From Mesostigma viride (lineage: Eukaryota; Streptophyta; Mesostigmatophyceae; Mesostigmatales; Mesostigmataceae): a stretch of DNA of 64,000 nucleotides. The notes under the pieces were generated by a model. That model saw only the letters and a program-made list of their open reading frames with translations, searched no databases and was not told the DNA's origin. The stretch lies in NCBI GenBank assembly GCA_009746045.1, contig RPFO01000594.1, positions 1,260,818-1,324,817 of the forward strand, in the 5' to 3' direction. This document shows positions 21,400 through 30,202 of this stretch, one piece after another. The translations under genes were made by a program, and so were the position numbers. Each line of letters starts with the position of its first letter. Within the stretch, counting starts at the first letter, position 1.

Positions 21400-23497
21400 G
21401 TGCACCCCCGGTGCTGGGCACTGCCCCGCCAGATGGGTTCGGACCGTTGCTGGGTGTGACTTCTTACACGCCTTGGGACAATCGCGTTTGATGTGCCCAT
21501 CCTGACCGCACATGCAGGCAGCCCGATTTGTGGTGCACACTTGTGGGTGCGCCCAGCGCGCCTTGCACGCCCTGCGCCTCCTGAGTCCCATCCGATGTCG
21601 GCGGACGACCGCCTCCGCCTCGACCACCACCGCGACCCCGACCACTGTAGCCACTGCCGCCGCCACCACGACTGACACCGCCGCTGCCGCCTTGACCGCC
21701 ACCGCCGCTGCCCCCGTGACCGGCGTTGCCGCCACCCTGACTGCCGACATATTCACCGCGCCCCGCACCAGGCAGCCGCTGGCCACCCTTGACCGCGATG
21801 GCCTTCTCCATCCGTCAGCCATCTTCTTGCGCATCTCAGCCAGCTCAGACGAGATACCCTTCTCGCCTTCCGCACGCTTCCTGAGTGCAGCCACTTGAAT
21901 GCCGCACAGAGAGTCACCAAAGTCCACTCCCCACCGGGCGGCTCCGGAAGATCGATGGCCAGCAGGGGCACTGCACTCCGCCATAACCGGCAAGCCTTGG
22001 TCTGCGTAGTATAATCAGGCACTTTGCCCGCAAACGTGAGGAGCCGGTCAAGGGAGAAAGCCGGATCCTCACCCTCGGCAACGGTGAACGCTCCATTCCA
22101 TGCATTCCGCGATGGCCTTGACGTGCTCAACTGGGTACTCCAGCTGCAGTTGCTGCCGCAGCTGCTCTGCCGGGTCGACATCGAAGATGATCGAGTCGAG
22201 ATCCGGTGTGCCCATGTCCGTGAGTGCAAACCAGATGTCCGTGCGATGACACCGGTCCACGAGCGCTCGGTATAATGCTGGACCAAAACCTGGACCTTCT
22301 TCTTGGTCAGGTCATGGAAAAAGAGGCGACTAAATCCATCACCATCTCATATGGCGAAGAGGATACCCCGAGGCGTAACGACAGGTGTTACAATGAGCTC
22401 GGAAGAGCTCATAGGCTTCCTCTAAGGTCGCACCCGTGCCTGCTGAGGTGAACTTCTCGCGAAGCTCCACCTTGGCCAACGATGGCACACGAGTGGATTC
22501 GCCATGCACGCCGTACGGTACACATGCGGTGAGGTCGCTGGACGTCGTCGCCCTCATGCTCCATGGTATGCTGGCTGGCTCCCGATCGACTAGGCCCCTG
22601 GCAGCCGAAGTCTGACCGAGTACCGCCAAGCCTGGGCCGCCCTGCGGTGCCACCCAACGGCGTTGCTGCCGCCGTCATGGGTGGCCGACCTGTGCTAAAC
22701 AAGCCACCTGATCGGCTCCCCCCCGGCTGCATGGGGGCTGCACCATACCCGCCGCGCCACGATAACGTGCCTTGGTTGGGTGCCCGTATAGGTTCCCCCG
22801 GCCCCAGCGTATAAGATGCGTCGGCAGTTGACCGGGTGCCTACCCAACCGACGTTCGGCTGCAGCTCGTCATCCTGCGCCATTTCCCCGTCGCCCCGCCG
22901 TTGACCGCTTGGTCCGGCGCGTGGCTGACTGGGTTCAACGTTGCGTAGCGGACCTGTCCCACTGCGCTCTTCGTCGAAGTGCCCGCGTTGGTCGCGCAGC
23001 GCCTCATGTCGCCGCGCTTCCTCGGCAGCGGCCTCCTCGTCGGCAGCGGCCTCCTCGTCGGCAGCCTGCCTGACCTCGGCGTCCCGTTGGGCCGCAGCTT
23101 GGCAGGCGCGTGCAGCTTCCGTGCCGGTTGCCTCCGCCTGCCGCCGTTGCTCTGACAGCGCGCTCCGTAGCACGCCTCGCTTCAGCCGTAGAGTTCCGCG
23201 CGCTCCACAGCAAGTCGCACAGTCTCTTCAACAAGCGTCGCCTGTTGCAATAACTGCGTCGCTTGCTGAGCTCGGAGTGCCACCAGCTCTGCCGCTTGCT
23301 CTTGCAGCAGGCGCAGCACTTGGGTAAGAGCACCACCGTCCCCTGCCGAAGAAAGGGAAGGCACTCCATTACCTAACAAATTAAGCGGTGTCCGCACTAG
23401 TGCCGAGAAGACCGCTGGGCGGGTCAGTTGCTTGACCGCCCGTAGCTGCCGGCGCTGACCCACCACTGCCTGATGCTGTGGGGTCAGTTCCTGACAT
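21400..23497 (-). pseudogene. gag remnant of the Ty3/gypsy-like element
   Basis: The likely start is the ATG at 23497 (MSGTDPTASGSGGSAPAATG). A long Gln/Ala/Glu-rich coiled-coil follows (22,900-23,340), then a capsid-like part (LDSIIFDVDPAEQLRQQLQL and FSLDRLLTFAGKVPDYTTQT). After that come Gly-rich linkers and a zinc-knuckle-like CMCGQDGHIKRDC near 21486-21530, in which the first cysteine pair is spaced by one residue instead of two. Several frameshifts break the frame. No 5' LTR was recognised beyond 23500. Confidence 0.6.
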
Positions 23498-23819
23498 GTT
23501 GATGTTGGTATCGACCCTGGAGAGCTCCTGCCCGTCCGTGTCGACGCCCGTGTTGGCACAGCCGGCGTGGCTTGCCAAAAACACTGTGACCGACCGCTAG
23601 TAGTGTGATATGACATAAACTGCCACAACCACTACTAAGTTGCAACGGTCTAATCTGCATGAAAGACTTAATGGTTGATCAGGCCACTATGTGTGCTAGT
23701 CTTCCCCAGAAAACTGCACGTACCGTCTCTCTTTGCTGAAATGAAAAGCTTTCAATTAAATCCTGCGTCCAGGATCCTTTGCAGATGGAGGTAGTCTCTT
23801 CGAGTAACGAAACTGCAGC
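23498..23819. other. Spacer between gypsy-like and hAT-like elements
   Basis: There is no gene and no visible LTR. It is moderately AT-rich and nothing further is recognised. Confidence 0.4.
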
Positions 23820-25083
23820 GAATAATCATACGCAATACGCTATCGTACGCGGCCCAGGTGTATAATGTATAATACGCTTCATACGGTGTATTATACGCTA
23901 ATCGTACGCTAACCCCTTAAAAGTCTGTTTTTGCATGGTTTTGATGATCATTCATCAATCTGACCAACCCAACATGTTCTCCAGCATCACAAGTTTGGCT
24001 TTATATGCCACATTATCACATGGCCTTGCCAATGTCGTCACTTCCTAGAACAACAAGCGCTGTCCCTCATGAATAGTTACTCAATAAAAGCACAACAAAA
24101 CGTCAAGTTTATATTCAACCAGGGGTACTGAATAAGACATTTTGCCAGAAATAAGACACATTGCCTACTCATCGTAGGCCGGCCATTACTAATGGTTCTG
24201 CATGAAGCAAGGATACAAAAGGCTTTACGGCTGGCATGCAGGCTAACAAAGTGCATGCATTCATGCAACCTGCATGCCCTATTGCTGGCACTTCCGTGAA
24301 AACTGATCACTCTGCATGCCTCCCATCTGCCGCGCATCAGCCTGCTTCCCGGCGTCACTACCCGCCTTTCTCTACCTGGCCTTGTCATCCTTCTCCGCCT
24401 GCTCCCTCAACAGCTTGAGACGCAATGCCTTGCATGGGCGGCTTCGAGCATGGGCACGCTTTCGCATCCTTGGCATACGTGCTGCCCACGATATGGCACC
24501 TTCCTCGGGTAGAAGATCGAACCCTTGAACTGTGCCTTGCATTCTGAGCACGTCATTTGGTAGTTATTTGTCTGCTGCCCATCCTTGAAGACACGCTCTT
24601 TGCTAACATATGTCCAAACATCCTCAGAATCAGCCTCTAACTCGTCGGCCCCATCATCATCATGGTCCATCTCCTCACTCTCCGTAGCCATGGCGCCTGT
24701 TGATATGCTACGATAGGTGACCACCGCGATCTTGCTGGCAGACCAATTATCTTGGCACATTTTGTCTAAGTCTTGAGCGGTGCCTTCCTGTCCTGCCAAT
24801 ACACGCAGCCATATGCATTGATCTTGGCCAAGTGGCACCTTGCTGCTCACTTGTTTCTACTACTCGGCGCGCCGCAGCCTAGTCTAGAAACTCCCGCTTC
24901 ACCCGAGCTGTAAACTGATGCCGGAGCCAAAAATACGCAAAAAATACGCAAAAAAATACGCGGTACGCAAGAAATACCCTAAAAATACGCGGCGCGTACG
25001 AAAGTACCCCGTTTTCGTACGCGCTGCTCGCGTATCGCGTATAATACGCGCGATACGGCGTATAATACGGCGTATGATTATTC
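23820..25083. mobile_element. hAT-like element, 1.26 kb, non-autonomous
   Basis: The termini GAATAATCATACGC (23820-23833) and GCGTATGATTATTC (25070-25083) are perfect inverted repeats. About 80 bp (left) to 160 bp (right) inside are dense in ATACGC/GCGTAT words in both orientations. The 8-bp flanks ACTGCAGC and ACTGCGAC agree at 6 of 8 positions, compatible with an eroded hAT-type 8-bp duplication. The interior zinc-finger-like fragment supports hAT. No transposase catalytic domain is present. Confidence 0.55.
24407..24691 (-). pseudogene. BED-type zinc-finger-like fragment
   Basis: From the ATG at 24691 the frame encodes an acidic leader (MATESEEMDHDDDGADELEA), then DVWTYVSKERVFKDG and MTCSECKAQFKGSIFYPRK, ending HVCQGCESV. 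The CxxC, the F-x-GS step and the later V-C-x-G-C resemble the N-terminal BED finger of hAT transposases, which binds DNA. The catalytic domain is absent. It could also be an unrelated small protein. Confidence 0.4.
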
Positions 25084-25084
25084 A

Positions 25085-25602
25085 CTGCGACCATGGGGCC
25101 CGCTGGCCCTCCAGGTCCAGCCGGTCCTCCCGGAGCCGGCAACACTCCTTGAAGAAGGCGGAGGTCAGGGGCCCCATGGCCCCAAACTCCTCCAGGACAA
25201 AGGGCACCACACGATGGTGCCCGACGTCGCCGTAGTCCAGGAGCTTGGCCCGCTCCGCCCGGTCCGCCGTGTAACCTGCCGTGAGGGAGGCCCCAGCCAT
25301 GTGGCTAAGAGCCAAGGGCCGCGCCACCGAAACGTCAATAATTACTTACAGCAGAGTGAAATATATATTAAAAATATAATTACTTACAGCAGAGTGAAAT
25401 CACTCAAACCAAAGCAAACGCCCAGCTATAAACCTATATACAGAGCCATGTCAAAGCTCTATACTACGATAAGACCAATGGAAACGCCTAACGGGAGGAA
25501 CCTAATAGCCCTGCTGCACCGCAAAATCAGCCCGCGTACGGCGGAGCATGATGTCAGCCATGGCCCGAGTCAGCGCCACCGACAAGCGCTGACGCCAAAG
25601 TG
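25085..25602 (-). mobile_element. Rearranged LINE ORF2 C-terminal fragments
   Basis: The minus strand at 25085-25327 encodes HHRVVPFVLEEFGAMGPLTS, and 25500-25602 encodes WRQRLSVALTRAMADIMLRR. Both phrases are typical of the extreme C terminus of algal LINE ORF2 proteins, but they occur in the reverse of the expected order. Between them AATTACTTACAGCAGAGTGA occurs twice (about 25339, 25380). This is a scrambled remnant. Confidence 0.45.
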
Positions 25603-25738
25603 AAATATATATAGTAGGTATGCATGCAACATAAGGAAAAAACCGAAAAGAAGAAGAACCCTGAAGAAATTAATATTAGTAATCTGAATATATTTAATAG
25701 GTAGGTATTATAGCCGACTACAGGAGCGGAAGCTCTTC

Positions 25739-26815
25739 GTGAAGGGGGCGGCTATTGACTACAATGGAGACATGTCCTGGCTCTATGCTATGAACGAAGC
25801 ACAACAACGCCTGGCTATCTTGACCAGCCATTTCCAGCTCCGCCTCATCGACATCACCCGCACGCTCCGCACCCCAGCCCCCGCACAGCCGGCAGCCCCA
25901 TCGGCTTCCTCCCTCTGCAAGGATGACATCCGCGCAGTGCTGGAGGAGCACGTGACCTGGCCGCTGGCCGAGCAGCTGACATCGCTGAACACCACGCTCA
26001 ACACGGTCGAGGCCCGGGTCTCCAACGTGGAAACCAAGGTCGTCCACAAGCTCCAGCCCCAGTTCACGACGCTGCACACCGCGGCGCAAGCTTCGGAAAC
26101 GCATGCGGCACTTGTCTCTCGCCTTAACCAGGTGGAGGGCAAGTGTGGCGTGCTCCTGAAGAAGCTTGAGGCCATCACCGCCCACACCGAGGCCCTGGCC
26201 AGACAGGTCCCCAAGATAGCGGAGCAGACGGCCACCATTGCATCCCAGCCACCCCGGCAGGATGCTGGCGACCTCCCGCCGCTCTCCTACGCGGATCTGC
26301 TGCGGTCAGCGACCGCCTCCACCACCGACGCCATCGCCACAAAGCTCCAGGAGCTGGAGGACCACCGCCAGGCCCAGCAACGGGAGGTCACCGACCGCGC
26401 TCGCCGCGAGTGCCGAGTGGTGCTACGTCGCTTCCCCCAGAAGCCAGGTGAGACGTCAACCTCTCTTGCTGACGAGCTCAAGAACCAGCTTCTTACCCTC
26501 ATGGGCCTGGTAGGTGAGGTAGAACTGCGTGGGTGCCACCGCCTTCCCCACTCACGGGACAAGGCGGCTCCCCCACCAGTCCTACTCACCTTCTCCTCCC
26601 CTGAGGATAAGCAGCGGTTCCTCTCTCGTCGCAAGCGGTTGCACGACCTCACCTGGACGCTGGATGACGACCTCACCCCCGCTCAGCAACAGCAGCGACG
26701 CGACCTGTGGCCGGAATACCTCCGCCATAAGCAGGACCCCCAGAAGCCCAAGGTGTACTGGAGGGGCGGGGACCTGATGATCAACCACAAGATGTGGACG
26801 CCCCCAGCGGGCTAG
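25739..26815 (+). CDS. ORF1p-like RNA-binding protein of the retroposon, intact frame
   Basis: The frame is uninterrupted for 358 codons. The first ATG is at 25772 (MSWLYAMNEAQQRL), but the frame is open upstream to the 5' end of the element. Domains in order: N-terminal helix and a Pro/Ala-rich linker (to about residue 60), a coiled-coil (about 60-170, including TLNTVEARVSNVETKV and LKKLEAITAHTEALARQV), an RRM-like core (about 220-300, CRVVLRRFPQKPGET), and a C-terminal domain (about 305-358, LTPAQQQQRRDLWPEYLRHK and WRGGDLMINH). This is the layout of LINE-1 ORF1p, a trimeric nucleic-acid chaperone. The stop is followed directly by the 3' untranslated part. It may be translated and act in trans on its own RNA; that is inference. 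Confidence 0.7.
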   Translation: MKGAAIDYNGDMSWLYAMNEAQQRLAILTSHFQLRLIDITRTLRTPAPAQPAAPSASSLCKDDIRAVLEEHVTWPLAEQLTSLNTTLNTVEARVSNVETKVVHKLQPQFTTLHTAAQASETHAALVSRLNQVEGKCGVLLKKLEAITAHTEALARQVPKIAEQTATIASQPPRQDAGDLPPLSYADLLRSATASTTDAIATKLQELEDHRQAQQREVTDRARRECRVVLRRFPQKPGETSTSLADELKNQLLTLMGLVGEVELRGCHRLPHSRDKAAPPPVLLTFSSPEDKQRFLSRRKRLHDLTWTLDDDLTPAQQQQRRDLWPEYLRHKQDPQKPKVYWRGGDLMINHKMWTPPAG

Positions 26816-27149
26816 AATAGCAATAGCCCTAGCTTGTAACCATTGGCGTCACTGCCGCTAAGGCAGCCATGCCTAGAATGTTGCCTAGCTGTGCCAACAC
26901 ACCTAGTCACGTGCCGCCAACGCACGGTACACAACCAGCCATAGCCTTAGCCTAGTCCTAGTACAGCCATGCTACGCCCTGGCTATGTTCAGATTACTTG
27001 CCCACGCTCCTTGCTATGATATGCTCACATGGGTCTTATTGCACCCACAGTTTGCCGGATCGTTAGCCTGTCCTTTTAGCTAGCCGCGCCCGATTGCAGC
27101 TGTGGCATGCCTTTGGCATGAAGGAGACTGGGGGTCTCTGCCCTTTCTC

Positions 27150-27234
27150 CTGTAGTGCACACACAGGGATTAAAAGCACTTCGGTGCTCCGTGACTCCCC
27201 AACGGGAGCACGAGTTTCATTAATTAATTAATTA
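27150..27234 (+). other. Terminal hairpins and TTAA tail of the retroposon
   Basis: AGCAC-TTCG-GTGCT forms a stem closed by a cUUCGg tetraloop. It is followed by CTCCC-CAAC-GGGAG, which can extend to GTGCTCC/GGAGCAC. Then come about 10 nt and the (TTAA)n tail. The same structure closes the other copies. Confidence 0.75.
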
Positions 27235-27246
27235 ATAGCCGACTAC

Positions 27247-27901
27247 GCTACAGAGACAACTATGCCTGGTTTTAAGTAATTAATTATCCATGCCTGGACG
27301 CCTGGTGATCCAGTGCCGTGGAAGGACTATAGGGTACTGTATCAAGGAGACAACCAGCGCAGGCCAGAAATCGGGAGAATTCGGACCATGGTAGCTCGAG
27401 CCTGCCGTTATCTTGTCCGCATGTTCGAGTCGTTCAGGATGATGAATATGAATGGTGATGGAAATGTGTAGCCTTGTGCATTGAAATTATGGCTGGCTTA
27501 CGTGTAGAGCGACTAGATGACCTACTAGACGGTGGGGCCGGAAATGTTCAGCTTGCTTGATCCGGGCGTGTGTTTCGAGCCACTGGCCAGGAGTGTCTAG
27601 GGGTAAGCACCATTGCTGCGATCGCTCTCCCACCATTTACGAGGAAATACCCGCAAATGGGAAACCACTGAAAAGGTCTAGCTAGTCAGTCATTACGTTA
27701 GCCATGCCATGATTCCAAACGTCCAAGAACTGCACACGGTGCGAAGGCAAAAATCCGGAGGTGAGCACTTTCAAATGTGCGGCGGGAACCAAAAGCCCGT
27801 ATGCCAGAAAACATCGTGTTGCTGCAGCGACGCGACGATGTGGACAGCGAATCCCGTTCCAGGCTCGGAACGGCCGCAAAGGAGATCTGGCACCACAGGG
27901 G
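27247..27901. other. Unassigned spacer
   Basis: No gene is recognised. It lies between the retroposon and the 3' end of the YIDD-box element and may contain that element's 3' untranslated part. Confidence 0.4.
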
Positions 27902-28030
27902 TCAGATGTGCGGAGATACTACGCGATCCAGCCGGTCCGCCACGACCTGTTTGTAGAGCTTGTGCCAAGGGGCAGCACCGAACAGATGTGGGTGACGTTG
28001 CAAAAAACACCGGACTTGACGGAGCATAAT
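27902..28030 (-). pseudogene. YIDD-box reverse transcriptase element, C-terminal part
   Basis: The last about 40 codons of the frame that starts near 29691 lie here, ending at a TGA (27904-27902). The frame matches that of the upstream part only when the LINE at 28031-29226 and one copy of its duplication are ignored. This supports a single former gene. Confidence 0.7.
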
Positions 28031-29226
28031 TAATTAATTAATTAATAGACACGTGACTGCGTCACGTGAGCATAAGTCCTCATGCAGTGGGAGGGGAACA
28101 TGGGATGGAATGGATGGTATAAGCTATCTAGGTCCTAGTTACAGGGGTGTGGGCACCGCGGCCCGAATCGCTGTGAATGCCATACTTGGTCACACGCGGA
28201 GCCCCCACAGGCTTGGGGGTGGTCTCCTTCATCACTACTTGCCATCTATCCTTGCGCACCATCTGCCTCCATATTACAGACAAACCAGGAGGCTGCCCGG
28301 GGGTGAGCCCGTCACGTCTAGTGTAGCACATGTCCATGCCGAGTCTATCACGAAAAGTCCACGGGTGGCGGCCCTGCCGCGCGCGGCCGGGGGCACGCCA
28401 GGTGAGGACATATCGCCCAGGCTGGGCGGGCTTGGTGCCAGCTAGTCTATCTGATGTATCTACCTGATCTGTGCGGGCCAGGTGCCCGGCTAGGCCCAGG
28501 CGCCTGTGCCTAATAATGTGGGAAACATAGGGCAAATCAGCGTACAAATCCTCATTACTAATGTGCAAACCAAAGGGGATGTTAAGGGCCTTGCGCAGCA
28601 TCTTGGTGACGGCGCCGTCGAGTCGTTGCTCCAGCTCCTGCGTCAGTGTCCACGTCTCGGCGCCGTAGGTCAGGATCGTCAGAATGACGACCTTGAAGAG
28701 GTCACGCTTGACAATCCGGGGTAGGGCGGGGTTGCTCCACCAGCGGCGGTGGTCATGGAGGTGCGCCCACGCCATGCCGATCCGTGTCGTCATGTCGTCC
28801 TCGCAGTCGGGAAGCCAACTGCCGAGCAGCTTGAAGCGGCCTGAAGGAGGGTAGTTGACCTCCGCATCGTCTAAGAGGCGGAGTGTGGGTGGGGGCCCTG
28901 CCATGCCGAGGGCCAGGGCCTCCGTTTTGGGGCTGATTTCTAGACCAACGGCGCCCGAGCCTCGAGCGCCAGGCAGTCCAGCCAAAGTTGGGCAGACTCT
29001 GGCTTCTCGATGAGCGTGATGTCGTCGGCATAAATGAGGTCAGCTAGTAAATTCTGCTTGTTAGTCGGCCCCCCTTCCCCAAGCTCGTTCGTGATCGCTA
29101 GGCCAGGGGCACGGCCTGCAATGCTAGCAAAGCGAGCACGTGCCTGGCGCATAACATAATCCACTACAATAATAAACAGGTACGGCGACAGGACGCAACC
29201 CTGCCAGACGCCGGTCTGCAGTGGGC
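28031..29226 (-). mobile_element. RTE/L2-like LINE, longest copy, with 12-bp TSD
   Basis: The copy lies between perfect repeats of ACGGAGCATAAT (28019-28030 and 29227-29238). In its own orientation it begins inside the reverse-transcriptase palm and runs through the C-terminal domain to the hairpin CACGTGAC-GCA-GTCACGTG and a TTAA tail (28031-28046). It is 5'-truncated. Confidence 0.9.
28128..29226 (-). pseudogene. LINE reverse transcriptase, partial, one frameshift
   Basis: Non-LTR reverse transcriptases copy their RNA at a nicked target. Visible motifs in order are GVWQGCVLSPYLFIIVVDYV (palm), NLLADLIYADDITLIEKP (YADD catalytic box), GLEISPKTEALAL, TYGAETWTLTQELEQRLDG and RRLGLAGHLARTDQV. 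One frameshift lies near 28960, between the YADD segment and the rest. The N-terminal endonuclease and fingers are absent through 5' truncation. The wording suits RTE/CR1/L2-type elements; the exact clade needs a tree. Confidence 0.8.
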
Positions 29227-29730
29227 ACGGAGCATAATGTCTCGGTCATAGTCTTTGACCAACAAAAGATGCAAGAGTTCAACAAGCGTCATGATGAAAT
29301 AGACACGATAAGAACAAAGACGGGAAAAACGATGTAACTGACTAAGAACAACACCATATTTTGCTGTGTGGGAAAGGAGACTGTGAATATCGGGGTAACA
29401 AATAAAAGGAATTTGCTGGTATTTAGGTTCCTTGCGCTTATCATAGACAGCCGTACGCCAGCCCTTCTTGTTATGGGTAATGTTAAGATCGAGGTAATTG
29501 CAATGAGTATCCTCCGACGTGAGCTTTAATGTGAGGGATGCTTGCGGGTAGATGCCAGGCAGACCAGCGGTGATATACAAATGGGTTGCGAAATCAGGGT
29601 TGTCGAAAGCAATGACATCATCAATGTATCGACATGTGTGGATAAAACGCCTGATGAGAACATCATCGTTTGAGGCAATGAGATTCTCCATGAATGCAAG
29701 CTCATAAGTGTATAGATGGAGGTTTGACTA
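29227..29730 (-). pseudogene. YIDD-box reverse transcriptase element, main fragment
   Basis: The frame starts at 29691 (MENLIASNDDVLIRRFIHTC) and is preceded by a few related codons and an in-frame TAG. It contains RYIDDVIAFDNPDF (YxDD catalytic box), YLDLNITHNKKGWRTAVYDK and KYGVVLSQLHRFSRLCSYRV. A YLDL step followed by YDKR and YGVxxSQLxRxxRxCS recurs in a group of poorly described eukaryotic retroelement RTs that are neither Ty3, Ty1 nor the LINE next to it. I cannot name the clade. The gene is interrupted by the LINE and lacks its 5' part. Confidence 0.65.
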
Positions 29731-30202
29731 TATAGGGTATAGATGGCTGAGAGGAGAGACGCGAAGGCCGCGTGGCTATCTCTAGGAACACTATATTCCC
29801 TACGTAATTAATATCCCCCTAGTGCCTGTCTGGGCTATCAGTCTGTTCTGCGCTAGGTGTCTCCTTGATATTAGTCAGTTGTGAGAAGGTAACCATGCCA
29901 GTGTCTTCCCCGGCTCATGGTTGCTGTCTACTTTGGTGCGGTTTATAGGGATGTTAGTGCTGTACACGTAGTACCCTCCCCCAACACAAACACACAGGAA
30001 AGAAAAACAGGATTAATTTAATTTTTTAACAGGCGGTTTTGCTAAAAGAAATCTTTGATATTAATTAATTATCTTGGATATTACAAGAATATAGTAGTAT
30101 ACAGATAATTACACGAGAATTCTTCTTTTCGGGATTTTTCCTTATGTTGCATGCCAATCTCACATCCGTAATTTATCATTCTCAATGAATATATACAGAT
30201 AA
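29731..30202. other. 3' flank of the MINDY gene
   Basis: This region probably includes the 3' untranslated region of the minus-strand MINDY gene. TGTAA, the usual chlorophyte polyadenylation signal, occurs on the minus strand at 30113-30109 and 30085-30081. TATACAGATAATTACA plus a few bases is duplicated at about 30098-30119 and 30192-30213. About 30120-30160 is an inverted match to 25618-25660. Confidence 0.45.

Larger units (their letters stand above)
25722..27234 (+). mobile_element. ORF1-only LINE-like retroposon, copy 2 (1.5 kb, with TSD)
   Basis: The element lies between perfect 12-bp copies of ATAGCCGACTAC (25710-25721 and 27235-27246). It holds an open ORF1, a 419-bp 3' untranslated part with the terminal hairpins, and a TTAA tail. 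The frame is open from the very first bases, so the copy is 5'-truncated inside ORF1 or begins there. There is no reverse transcriptase. The tail and TSD length match the LINE copies in this window. Confidence 0.85.
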
